From assembly GCA_030734395.1 (NCBI GenBank), contig JAUZTG010000020.1, positions 1,240,001 through 1,304,000 on the forward strand: a stretch of DNA of 64,000 nt, given 5' to 3'. Position 1 is the stretch's first letter; each line of letters starts with the position of its first letter. Positions 12,601-23,216 of the stretch are shown piece by piece. Below the pieces are notes generated by a model. The model saw nothing but the letters and a program-made list of their open reading frames with translations. It made no database searches and was not told where the DNA came from. A program made the position numbers and the translations under genes. Origin of the DNA: Sarocladium kiliense. Taxonomy: Eukaryota > Ascomycota > Sordariomycetes > Hypocreales > Sarocladiaceae.

Positions 12601-13199
12601 GGGAAAAGCAATGAGCGCAAAGCATGGGACGAGCGACGGTCCAATCGGTGCAATTGAGGTGACAAATGGAGAACGTGCTGATTGGGGTGTGGGATGAGAG
12701 GAACCGAGAGAAAGATGGGATTGAAAGAGAGGGTGCGATGATGCAGCATATGATGCTGTCCTGGTAGTGTCGTGTGACTTTCAGAAGCATACAATGGTTG
12801 GAGGGCCATTTGTACCAGCACAAGGGAATGAGCAGGGGAGTGACAGCGGGTGCTCAGTGGATGAGAGTTCGCACTTACAGGGCTCGACCGCGCCGAAACG
12901 TGGAGGTTCGGCTTCTTCAGCGCAGCGCTCTCCAGCTCGTTCGGTGCCCTCTTCAGCGTTCGTGTTCTCTTCAGGAATCCCTGGATCAGTTTGGACGCTC
13001 TCGGCGAGGTTCTGGGCGTGCCCTCGTCTCTTTCCTTGTCTGTGCTGAGCGGCCTCGACGTTTCAATGCTGTGATGCTGGATTTCGCCCTGCTGTGGCTG
13101 CGGCTGCGGCTGCGGCTGCCGCTGCTGCTCATTTTCTGGCGTAGGGTTCTGCTGTAATGGGGTTGAAGTTCGACGACGATGCCAGAAGGATGAACGCAT
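9620..13199 (-). CDS. conserved fungal protein of unknown function, 1050 aa
   Basis: Exons 13199-12879, 12554-10652, 10600-10097 and 10044-9620 join in frame to 1050 aa. The first intron is 324 nt, unusually long for this window. The N-terminal ~150 aa are Pro/Ser/Gln-rich and basic (MRSSFWHRRRTSTPLQQ, a PQPQPQPQQ tract, a Pro-rich block, then an acidic EDSDSD). The body begins with MATLTEDDIEKLFSGAPHFF, a text I associate with conserved hypothetical proteins of filamentous fungi. It contains long helical-looking stretches with many aromatic residues, and the C-terminal ~140 aa include HPLHKSFNYNVVHISELLQ and a basic end. There is no signal peptide, convincing membrane span or catalytic motif. 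An in-frame ATG at 13325 would add 42 residues, and I prefer 13199. The gene is intact. It could be a cytosolic scaffold, but I assign no function. Confidence 0.75.
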
Positions 13200-14752
13200 C
13201 GTGGGGAGCTGGGCGATAGGGCATCCGCCGTTGACGGCACCACGGCTATGACGCTGGGATGATGCTGACGCCGATCTGGGGTAATGTCCAAGTCTATATG
13301 CTGCTGGCTCGATGGCATCCTGCATAGATATCACCGCAAAGAAAGAGAAGGCCGTCAAAGCTCTACGACACTGTCAACGCCGCGACAAGCACACGAAAGC
13401 ACAAGCACAAGCACACGGAGCCGGGTTCCTCGGTGAGAAGCAGAGCAAACAAGATCGCAACAAGAAGCAAGAGTGGCTGCCATGCAGATCAAATATCCTC
13501 GGCTCGCCTACACTCCTCCTTCCCATAAACCTACATTACCTCACCATTAGATAGACACCTCACTATCAAATGCCGCGACCCAGCACCACGGACACATCCT
13601 TGCTGAGCAATGCAAATCCCTCCAGTCACAGAGACGCGCCACTTGCTCATCGAGTCGGCGATCTATGTCAGACTGCATAGACTGCGTTGGCCTAACCCTG
13701 CGTTTCGGATCTACACCGCACCACTGCATCGTGTCCAAGTCCCGCACCACCCCTCCAAACCTTGACCCAAAGAGACTCACCTCTGGTTTGTCCACTGATG
13801 GGCCTTGCAGGGTCAGTGTTCCCGGTTTTGCCAGTTTAACCACGCACGCGCGAGCTGCGAGCGAGGCCCCGCTAGCTGGCCAAACAAAACAGGGTTTTGT
13901 AACGAAAGGGGGCACGAACCAGCCTTGGACGGGGGAAGAATCGGCTGAGAGTTGAATTTAAAAGAAGGTTTGCAAGAGAAATCAAGGCAAAGATGATGCT
14001 TCTAGCCCAGGCTAAACGCGTATGTCTGGATTACTTGGGACCGGCAGATGTGCCCATGAACAGAAGGTTGACAAGCGGAATTGCAGGGAGTCCCTACGTT
14101 GCAGCTTATCAATTCATCAGAGATTCAGGGTGCCCGTCATCCAGACGGCAAGGTATCGCACTGGTTCTTGGATTAATTGGGCAATACGGGTGATGCCGAC
14201 CCGAAGCCTCCACGCCACTGGTGGCATTCAAATGCAACTTCATGGTAATATTATCTGTTATTGCGTTAGGCGACTTCACCGAGCCTTGCCTCTATTTATC
14301 CACGGACATCCCACGCCCGTTTGAGGGGAACCGTTTGGCCCCCAAGTTTGGGGGTTTGCAGCAAGGAGCATGAATTACACCTTGTTTCGACATAGCCTAG
14401 GCCGTTACCCTACCGGGCCAAGCATCGGCACCTGCTACACAAAGTAATCGCCTTGCCATATATCGCATCTTCGATATATGCCAACATGGCGACAACGCAG
14501 CAGCAACCCCTGGTTGAATACTAGCTCGTCTTTTTGTCCGACTGATGGCGGCATGAACGGGCTCTTCCGTGGCCACATGGGGCTGTCTCCAATAGGTATC
14601 TACGTTGTCGAAATGCACCGCATATGGACTTGCTGTCATTCAGAGAGTTCTGGGCATCCCCTTTCTCGTCGGGCATTCTGTCGGGGTGGGGGGGTCGCGC
14701 TGTTTCGCGGGACACGGCTCCTTGCGGCCCTGGCGATCGGCGGAGAAGCCGC
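13200..14752. other. intergenic, promoter of the 1050-aa gene and 3' region of the roadblock gene
   Basis: About 1.5 kb. Short frames on both strands (for example 13547-13915 minus, ~120 aa) show no family resemblance and no splice-linked partner. I call no gene. Confidence 0.55.
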
Positions 14753-15312
14753 TCAAGCTGGAGGTGTCTCATGGACTACCACGAGGAGATACTTGGGATC
14801 CGGAACAATCACTAGTTCTTGTTTCTTCGTCCGTAACCGCAACAGTCGCATCTCGTCCTAGATTCGCCGAAGTTCCCCGTCAGCTCAATGCGTTTGGCCA
14901 ATCTCGGGCATGTGCTCTGCACAACGTTACCTCTTGGTCCACGTCCTCCACAAACTTGCTTGATTGCTTGACAAACGTCCAGATCATGGCAGCAAAGTCC
15001 TCCATCCCCTGTGACTCGTTGTCTTCCGCTGTTGGTGCTTCGGTCGTAGTGAGCGTTGTAGCTGTCGACGTCGTTCGTGACTTGGCTGTAAGAAGAGCCG
15101 ATGCATCGCCACTGGTCTTGAGAATTGCACCGCTTTGCCTGTCGAGAACCAAGCTCGCCCTCACGCCAGGCTTCCTTGTGAGGCGTCCGAGCTTCTCTTC
15201 AAGAGCATCCTGTCCGTTGACCTACACATTGCATTCCTCGTCAGCACTTTCGGTCCCGAGTCAGTGCATATAGCCGCGGGCGGGAGACAAATACCGCATT
15301 GAGATCAGCCAT
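14753..15312 (-). CDS. dynein light chain, roadblock/LC7 type
   Basis: 137-aa subunit of cytoplasmic dynein, binding the intermediate chain. Three exons: 15312-15295 (only 18 nt, MADLNA), 15221-14931 and 14857-14753. The family pattern is clear: an N-terminal helix (DALEEKLGRLTRKPGVRASL), a strand pair around LVLDRQSGAILKTSGD, a central helix (MIWTFVKQSSKFVEDV), then the diagnostic end RLLRLRTKKQELVIVPDPKY with LLVVVHET. A Thr/Ala-rich insert of about 25 aa (residues ~50-75) makes it longer than the ~100-aa animal homologues, as often in fungi. It is transcribed divergently from IPI1 across 373 bp. It acts in dynein-driven nuclear and vesicle movement. Confidence 0.9.
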
Positions 15313-15685
15313 GGCGACAGTTGTGAGGCGTCCGGCGCCTGGTCAATGTTTCGTGGAGTTGTAGGCGAGCTCGCTGCGGAGCTGTCACAAGCGCAAGGGG
15401 AGGGGAACAGCTGGTCAGTGGCCGCTTGTGCAAGTGCCTGAAACTTGGGGAGCTTGTGCCTGTGACGTTGCGGGAGACGGGTAATCCTCGGCGGCTGGCT
15501 ACAGCGCTTCTACTAGACCGTTGCTGGGTCGGCTGGTGCTAGTGCAGATTCGACAGGCGCATGCTGGACGACGATGTATTTTTTTGTTTGATAGCCAGTT
15601 CACAGAGATCTTGCAGATCGACCAGCACCCAGCATCACTATTTGCCCTTCTTCACTGCTCCATTAGACTTGTAACAAACATCAAG
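15313..15685. promoter_or_regulatory. shared divergent promoter between the roadblock and IPI1 genes
   Basis: 373 bp separate the two start codons, which face away from each other, so the two genes share this regulatory space. I see no clear TATA box or named factor site. The positional inference is secure, but co-regulation is not shown. Confidence 0.6.
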
Positions 15686-16825
15686 ATGGGTTCCAGCGCC
15701 AGGAAGAAAAAAGAGAAGCAGAAGGACTTCAAGGTACGGCTCATCTCACCAGCCATGTCACCAGCATGACTGACCCAAGCTCTAGAAACCGAAGTATAAG
15801 GTTGGCAAAGCAAAAGCAAAGCCTTCTAACTTTACAGACACAAGCTTCCAATCAAGATGTTTGTTCACCCTCCAACCAGAGACTTGAATGGCAGATGGTC
15901 TGACTTCAAAACAGCGATTGTTATGGGCAAGCAGTCATTATCAGACCTCGCCCCTGATATTGCCACACAATTCAAACACAACCTGTCTCTCGCTTCTTCC
16001 TCAAAGTCGGACAAGCAGAAACGAGACGCCCTGTCATATCTTACAAACCAACTCTCGGCGGAACCACCAATCAACCCTGTTGGAACGAACAACATCCTCA
16101 CGAAACTCCTACCCCTCATCTCTGACAACTCAACACCTGCACGGAAACAGCTGCTCACCCTCCTCCAGACACTTCCCGGTGAAGAGGTTGGCCGTCATGC
16201 CGACCAAGCTGTTCTTTATGTCCGGGCTGGCATGACACACTTGTCAGCCGATATCAGCAACGACTCGCTTGGCGTCATGGAGTGGCTCTTGGACGTGGCG
16301 GCTGATGAGCTGGTGAGCTGCGCTGGTGGCTGGGTCAAGACTCTCGACACATTTTGCGCCATGATGGGCTGGGCACCGAAGATCTCAAAGAGTGGGTGGT
16401 CATCAGGTGCTCGGGTGACGTTGCGAGCGAAGGACGCCGCGACCCAAGCCAGGCAGATCAGTGCACTCGCGAAGATGCTCCAGGCTGGGCTCGCTCCCAC
16501 AGACTCCGACGAATCAGATGACGACTCAGATGCTTGGGACTCTTTATACCGGATACCGCGCGACCCCAAATCTTTTGACTATCTCAACTTGAATAGTGGT
16601 TCTCGGAACGATGAGGAGCAGATGTATGCCAGTCGCGAGGAGCGGCAGCAAGTCTTTAAAGCCCGGTTCTTTGACTCAATATCTCAAGGCGCAGACGAAG
16701 CGATCAAAGTTGGGGGATTAACAGGCCGTGCTGCTGCTGCATTACGGAAGGCACTCAACGAGGGCATGGTGGACTTTGAGGAAGCATCAGCAATCGACTC
16801 GAAGGCTTTGTTGGACCTGTGGTAA
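15686..16825 (+). CDS. IPI1: pre-rRNA processing protein Ipi1 (TEX10 family)
   Basis: Nuclear component of the Rix1/Ipi1 complex needed for ITS2 processing and 60S subunit maturation. 343 aa in three exons: 15686-15733, 15786-15858 and 15915-16825. The very basic N-terminus (MGSSARKKKEKQKDFK) is typical of Ipi1. It is followed by KPKYKVGKAKAKPSNFTDTS, a hallmark of the family, then helical HEAT-like sequence with the Ipi1 core around MEWLLDVAADELVSCAGGWV (about residues 165-185). An acidic linker (DSDESDDDSDAWDSLY) lies near residue 237. The length matches fungal homologues of 330-360 aa. The start is fixed by the basic N-terminus and the 16-codon first exon. Confidence 0.92.
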
Positions 16826-17940
16826 TTGGGGTTTTTGGTCGGAGCCTCGCAACATATTGTAACGATATAATCATGAGTTAATGAGATCACCACACGCATG
16901 ACAAGCCGACATTTTGCCTTGATGAGACCGTGATCGTACAGACTCTGTTCAGCAACCCCTTCACTTGTCGGTTTCCGACTCGATTCATATTTTGCTTCGA
17001 AGACATGCAAATTTCCTACCTAAGGAACTTTCTTTCTCGCCAGAGCGTGCGGTACGACACCGACCACATACTAGGAAGCTCTCCGAGTGATCGTAACGTA
17101 TTCGCAACCTCCCTCAGCTTTGACAATACAAACGAGCAAGAAATCAGGTAGGCGCGCTCCTCAATCTAGCCCGTGATGAAGTCTTGACTTAGAGGAGACC
17201 CAGAGGAACACTGCGTCAGATCGACCTTTCTGGTCTTCTGCAGGGAGCCGAGTGGCATGAACATGAAGCCTGAGTGATCCACGAAATGATGTCAAGCGCA
17301 TACGAAATATTCACTCCCTTCTCTCGTGGCCGTTCACAAATCGCGACTCTACTGAGACCTACCAGGTGACTTGTGAGATTCTGTTGGACTATGTCATTTC
17401 CAACAATTTGACTCGGGCGTAGAACAACGAGCATCGCCCAGGTATCCCAAAGAGATGTTGCCTGTGTAGAAAGTATCCATCGCAGTTCACAATGTTTCCA
17501 CGAGAAGCGCGATATGCCGGCGGCCGTCAGCACTTGGCAAGATGTTTGTTATGATTTGTAGTAGAATTGTGAGGCAAGATACCGCCCAACGGGCTGCAAC
17601 GGGCTGCAACAGCTGCCCACATGAAGTCGCTACGCCCTGATATATAAACAGACCTCGTTACCTCCCCTCCCCTCCTCCCCTCTTTCACTCCTTCACCCTC
17701 GCGAACACTTCTTTCGCGAAGGTTCTCGTGTTTGTCTTGTCACGAAGAAGCCTTCTCCACAAACAGGTCTTCTTCTTCTTCTGCTTATTCCTCCTGCCTG
17801 ACACGCAAGCAGCTTCTTCCTGCATCTTTCTGTTTGCCTTTCTCAACCTTGCCGCAAACTTCTGGCATCTAGAAGAAGGTGATCGCGGTGCCTTCACTCC
17901 ACAAGTCTTTGATAGCAGAGGATTTGCTTCATCAAGCATC
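16826..17940. other. intergenic, IPI1 3' region and helicase promoter/leader
   Basis: The last ~300 bases before the helicase start are strongly CT-rich (ctcccctcccctcctcccctc near 17661) and read as its leader. A perfect 10-nt direct duplication (GGGCTGCAAC twice) sits at 17591-17610. No gene is supported. Confidence 0.55.
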
Positions 17941-19874
17941 ATGTCTGATCCCTTCAACACCCAGGCCATGGCCAACGCACTTCCTAGTGCCGGCGGTCCC
18001 AGCCAGGAAGAGAAGCCTTGGGTCGAAGCCCAGGCCTTTGACTACGCCGCCATGACCAAGGCTCCAGATGACCAGCAGTGGGATGGACACGCTCGAGTGT
18101 ATGAGTGGAAGGAGGAATTTGGTGACCTCGGTCCTGAGATTCCAGAGCTTGAGCTCGAACTTTTCGGAGTACCAGCAGACCGCAAGGACAAGGCCGGACT
18201 CGACTTCTCCGCGTACGTCTCACATTATCTGTACCGTCGCTTCTGAGTACTGATACTGCCCCTCTAGAATCACGTCTATCGAAGTTCAGCAAGAAGGCCC
18301 AACCAAGGTTTCTCCGATCAAAGCGTTCGATGATGCTGGGTTGCACCCGGCGGTCCGTACCAATGTCAAATTGAGCGGCTATGAGGTCCCGACTCCAATC
18401 CAAAAGTTCACCATTCCTGCGATCCTCGGGGGCCACGACGTGATTGGTATCGCTCAAACAGGTCAGTGATGTTGTGAGGCATCTTTCTTGGATCTGTAAC
18501 TAATTTCGGTGCAAAGGATCTGGCAAGACGGCTGCTTACCTCGTCCCGATCATCTCCAAGCTGATGGGAAAGGCCAAGAAATTGGCCGCGCCTCGTCCCA
18601 ACCCTGAGACCTTCAGAGATGGCATTGATGAGGTTGTGGCAGAGCCACTGGTTCTCATTGTGCTACCTACTCGAGAGCTGGCCGTTCAAGTCTTCAACGA
18701 AGCACGTCGCCAATGCTATCGCACCATGTTGAGGCCCTGCTGCGTGTACGGTGGTACTCCGCTCCGACAGCAGATCTCCTTGCTGGGCAAGGGTTGCGAT
18801 ATTCTGATCGCTACCCCAGGTCGGTTGACTGATCTCATCTACCGACCTAACGTCCTCACGCTCCGTCGTCTCCGCTACACCGTCATCGACGAGGCTGACG
18901 AGCTCCTCCAGGATGACTGGCGAGAGAACATGCACGCCATCCTCCAGGGAGGCGAACAGGACGTGGGCCAGACTAAGTACGCTCTATTCAGTGCTACTTT
19001 TCCGAAGGCCGCCCGCGATCTTGCCAAGCAGTACCTCTCGGCCAGCCATGTTCGTTTCCGGGTCGGGCGCGCCGGATCTAGCCACAAGAACATCAAGCAG
19101 ATCATCATCCAGGTCGAGCCACACGAGAAGCGTACCCGTCTTACAGAGCTCCTAACCGACATGCCGGGAATACGTACAATTATCTTCGTGAATAGCCGCC
19201 AGGCGGCTGATAACTTGGATGACTACTTGTTCAACCTTGGCCTTCCCGTCACCTCCATGCACGCAGATCGGACACAAGCCGAGCGAGAGGGCGCTTTGCG
19301 TGCCTTCCGAAGCGGGAAGGCACCTATTCTAGTCGCAACGGGAGTGACCGCTCGCGGCATCGATGTGAAAGGAGTTCTACATGTCATCAACTTTGACATG
19401 CCATCTATGGAGCATGGTGGAATCGAGGAGTACAATCATCGGATCGGTCGCACTGGACGCATTGGCCACAAGGGTGTTGCCACAAGCTTCATGACGGAGC
19501 GCGACGAGCCCATCGCTGATGTTCTCACTCGCTTCCTGCTTGAGACTGAACAGGATATCCCCGACTTCCTCGAGAGCTATGCTCCTGTCGGTGAGGCTCG
19601 CCAGAACCTCAAGTTCGAGACCGAGTCCGACTTCGATGAGCAGGAGGCCGCCCAATCGGGCAATGCGGGAGACTCTTGGGGCAGAGCTCCTGTCGCCAAT
19701 GACACGGCTTCGGCTCCGGCATCCGGTGGTGGATGGGGTGCCGATGCTCCGGTCCAGCAAGAGCCATCCAGTGCAGGCTGGGGAGGTGCGCCTATCGCTG
19801 CCGCTGAGCCTGCGACTGATGGCTGGGGTGCTACCGTTGTTGCTGACCAGCCCGCTGTCACTGGCGGTTGGTAA
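17941..19874 (+). CDS. DEAD-box ATP-dependent RNA helicase (Ded1/DDX3-like) with Trp-Gly repeat tail
   Basis: 607 aa in three exons: 17941-18212, 18268-18461 and 18517-19874. Helicase motifs in order: Q-motif region (FDDAGLHPAVRTNVKLSGYE, then PTPIQKFTIPAI), motif I AQTGSGKT (~153-160, split by intron 2 inside the first glycine), Ia PTRELA (~206), GG, TPGR, DEAD (~280-283), SAT (~314), then the C-lobe FVNSRQAADNL, ARGID and HRIGRTGR. The order and the SGY-x-x-PTPIQ text fit the Ded1/Vasa branch. It lacks the RGG-rich N-terminus of classical Ded1; instead a short acidic region with KPWVEAQAFDYAAM precedes the core. The C-terminal ~65 aa carry GW motifs with exact 15-residue spacing (see finding). 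The likely role is translation initiation or mRNP remodelling. It may be a paralogue rather than Ded1 itself. There is no ATG in the open frame upstream of 17941, which fixes the start. Confidence 0.9.
19734..19871 (+). repeat. protein-level tandem repeat, 15 residues per unit, in helicase C-terminus
   Basis: Tryptophans 562, 577, 592 and 607 are each preceded by Gly (GGGW, SAGW, TDGW, TGGW), and the first three are followed by Gly. They fall exactly 15 codons (45 nt) apart; the last is the C-terminal residue. The DNA of the units has diverged, so this is an old or selected repeat, not a recent slippage product. Confidence 0.85.
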
Positions 19875-20119
19875 AGGTGCGGCAGACGCTTCCTCGCGAG
19901 CTCAAAGCTTCGAACTTACAAATGCTAGCGCTGGCGGTCTCAAGTCGCGAAGATGGTTTTACTCATTGACTGGAGTGGGAAGTGGAACGGATGACTGTGA
20001 TCTGGAAGACTTGAGCCGCATTTGACGAGAACGTTCGGGAAACAGAGAAAGCTCAGAGAGAAAAGCAAGCCAGTCGCATATTGCTTGTGGTCCATTATGG
20101 GCCGCTTCGATAGATAATT

Positions 20120-22084
20120 CTACATGTTCTTCAAAATTTTGCCCAAGCCCGTAGTCTTTCTCGACACGTTGCCGTAGCCAAGCTCGACCACGCCTTGCGC
20201 AAAAGTCCACGCCTGCTTTTGGCTCTTCACTGGGTACTGCACAGGAGGTGGAATGCCGGTTCTGATCCCAAGCCATCCAAAGCGATCTTCACAGACGCTC
20301 TTGATATTGCACAGACCTCTAAGGCCTTCCTCGCCAGCGAATCGACCGTAGCCTGATCCTGCCACACCACCGAATGGCATTTGAACAGCGTAGTAGACAC
20401 CGAAGTCATTGACCGCGACCATACCAGAGCGTATGCCATTGATGATGGGCTGCATCGCGGGATCGCGCTCCGAGCCATGCACAGAAGCACCGAGCCCGAA
20501 GTCTGGAGCATTGGCCAAGGCCAGGATATCGGCTGGCGAAGATGAAGAAGCACGGAGGATAGTAAGAACTGGGGCGAAACACTCGTTCTGGGCGATTGCC
20601 ATGTCGGGTGTCACGTCGACAAGAAGGGTCGGCTGGAAGTAGTGACCCTTTGGATGATCCGGGTGGTTGTAACGCTTGCCGCCAGCCAGAAGACGTGCGC
20701 CTTGCGAAACGGCCTCCTCAATGATCTTCTCAAGGCGGTCGAAAGAGGAGTCGGAGATCATGGCGCCCACATCTGCCTCAGGGCCAAGACGAAGGGCTTT
20801 AACTCGCGGCTCCAGTATCGATACAAGCTCATCGTAAAGGCCCGCTGCAATAACCCTCTCAATGCCGATGCAATTTTGGCCGCTAGCCTGGAAAGTACCA
20901 CGAAGAATGATCTCGACGATACGAGGGAGGTCGCGGCGTGCGGAGTCGAGAACGATGAAGGGATCTTTGCCACCAAGCTCGGCCACAACAGGGATGAGAG
21001 CCTTCGCAGCGCTGGCGGCGACGTGATGCGCGACGGGACGGGAGCCAATGAAGGTAATGTGAGAGATACCCGGGTGAGAGGTCAGATGGCCAGCGGTTTG
21101 TGGCCAGCAGACAACCGTCTGCACGAGAGCGGGATCGTGGCCGTGGGCGACGAGGGCACCGCGAACGATGTTGGTGAAGTAACCACTTGACCAAGCAGTC
21201 TGCTCCGAGACCTTGACAACGATACCGTTGCCAGCGAATAGGGCTGAGATGATTGGACCGATGAGGTTATGGAAAGGGTAGTTCCAGGACACCAGAGCAG
21301 CAACCACGCCGAGTGGTTCGTAGTGGACAGTGTTACGCTTGTAGCTCATCAAGAGGTTCGTCGGCCTGCGCGAGGGTGCGAGAGCCTTCTCGCCGTGCTT
21401 GAGAGTCCAGTTCAGCTTCTCCACAGTGACCAAGATCTCACCAAGCGACGCATCGACCTAGAATTTGTTAACAAATGATGCTCCCCTCACATCACTTTGC
21501 CCAGAACGTACCATAGTCTTCCCACTATCGAGCGCCGCAATCCGTGAGATGGTCTCAGCATTGTCAAGAACATAACGAAGCAGCGAACGCAAGACAGCCT
21601 TGCGTTGCGCAAACGTCGTATTACGCCACTTTTCCTGAGCGGCAGCGGAGGCAGCGATAGCGCGGTCGATCGAGGCTGGCGAGCTTGGGTTGACCAGCCC
21701 CAGGAGCTGGCCGGTCGCAGGGGCGTAGCATTGGACAGCGGAGCCGGTAGGAAGACGGATAGATGTGTGCTCGACGATCGGGGTAGACTCGTCCGGGAAT
21801 TTGGGAATTGGGACGCTGTAACGACGCGCTGAGTTTGCGAGAGTTGCGGTGGCAGAGAGGTTGGCGACGCGCACGAGGACAAGGGAGAAGAGGAATGCGA
21901 CAACGGAGGCGATGATCTGCATAGCCTTGGTGCTAAAGAAGAATTGAATGATTAGTTCCCAAGCAAATCATACGTACAATTGGCCATGTAGCACTCACGA
22001 GATATTCAGAGTCTCCGATGCGTAGCCAGCCCAGTCCGCCCAAAGGGTCAGGATATAGGGCTCATCGGACGCCATGGCTGCCAT
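20120..22084 (-). CDS. membrane-anchored aldehyde dehydrogenase, Msc7-like
   Basis: NAD(P)-dependent aldehyde dehydrogenase, 614 aa, in three exons: 22084-21999, 21932-21512 and 21457-20120. An N-terminal span (IIASVVAFLFSLVLVRVA, about residues 33-50) anchors it to a membrane, as in yeast Msc7. The catalytic base is in VVAELGGKDPF (E329) and the nucleophile in FQASGQNCIG (C365). A downstream NEC(F)AP block and the C-terminal PFGGVAGSGYGRFAG motif are family hallmarks. The first exon (start 22084 or the in-frame ATG at 22075) was added because Msc7-type proteins carry about 30-50 residues before the span, and the splice sites (GTGAGT/TTTAG) keep the frame. It converges with the helicase gene, with 245 bp between stops. 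The physiological aldehyde is unknown; fatty or phytosphingosine-derived aldehydes are possible. Confidence 0.88.
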
Positions 22085-23216
22085 CGTCCGTCACGAAAGG
22101 AGGCCGAAGCTTTGGGAACCAGACTAGAGCTGGTCTTCAGCCACTTGCGCGGGAGCAGGTCGAAGGAGCAGAATCCGTCAATGGGCTGTTGTGTCTGCGG
22201 GACGTACGATTAACTGGCTGACGCATTGGTCGAGGAAAAGATGGCCGTCGTCGAGGGTGGGTCGATGTGATTGACCCCTGCCAAGCCGTGGGGGGCAACG
22301 CATTTGACGAGATGCAATGATAAGCACTTTTGCGGCTGCATGGTACGCAATCTGGAGCAGATGTAGACTACATACTACATTATTTGGTGGCAATTATGGG
22401 AGATGTTCTTGCTGCTATTCGAGTATCGCTCAGTCATTGTCAGGGATCACATCACGAACGCCAACCCGGGTTTGAAATGCAATGTTGGATGCTGCTACTT
22501 CGTCTAAGGCCCAACCATGAGCACCCGCATCCCCTTTTCGCACCAAAAAGAAATAACACCGAAACAAGTTGTCGTCCTCGCCATCAGATAGAACAAGTGT
22601 CTCAACGCCGTCTCTGCAGATCCCTCCCATTCCGTCGAAGTCTCATCCTGTTCTGAACAAGACTATGCCCATGGTTAGGATGGCCCATGTCCTCCAAGCG
22701 AGGACATCCAGTTTGAGGACCCCCTACTCTTCAACAAAGTCTAGGAACTCGAGTAGTGCGGAGGGTGTGGAGAAAGGGATGGTAATAACAAGAAAATATG
22801 CGTTTAGCAACAAGAAGCATTTATGTCGGATGAAAAACAGAACCCATTATACAATTGCCCAGCCCAAACCCGTGCGCAACGCCGTGCCGTGATAAAACTC
22901 TCGAGGGTGTGGAAATGGAAGAGGCCGTGGTATCGGTATGTGTGTATAGACGAAAGGAGAAATGATAGATAAGCCCCCTGCGAGGCCTGAGGGAATGGAG
23001 TGCAGGATGATTGTCGTCTCGGTCAGCGGAGGTGGTTTTGTGACGGAGCATCGTGATTGTGGTGGGCTGCTGTCGCGCGCAGATGAGGTGAATGTGTTGA
23101 AAGCAAAGCAAAATTCAAAAGGCTGGAAGGAAAATAGGCGTAGATCGCTCATGCAGATCATGAATGCATCGTCGAGAAGCTGGTTTGAGTCCGGTTGTGT
23201 CTTGGCAGCTGGCCAC
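22085..23216. other. intergenic, aldehyde dehydrogenase promoter and flippase 3' region
   Basis: About 1.1 kb without a supported gene. Both flanking genes run on the minus strand, so this holds the dehydrogenase promoter (left) and the flippase 3' UTR (right). Confidence 0.55.

Noticed and set aside
13547..13915. A 122-codon minus-strand frame between the roadblock and 1050-aa genes
   Set aside because: No family resemblance, no splice-linked neighbour, position fits 3' UTR or promoter.
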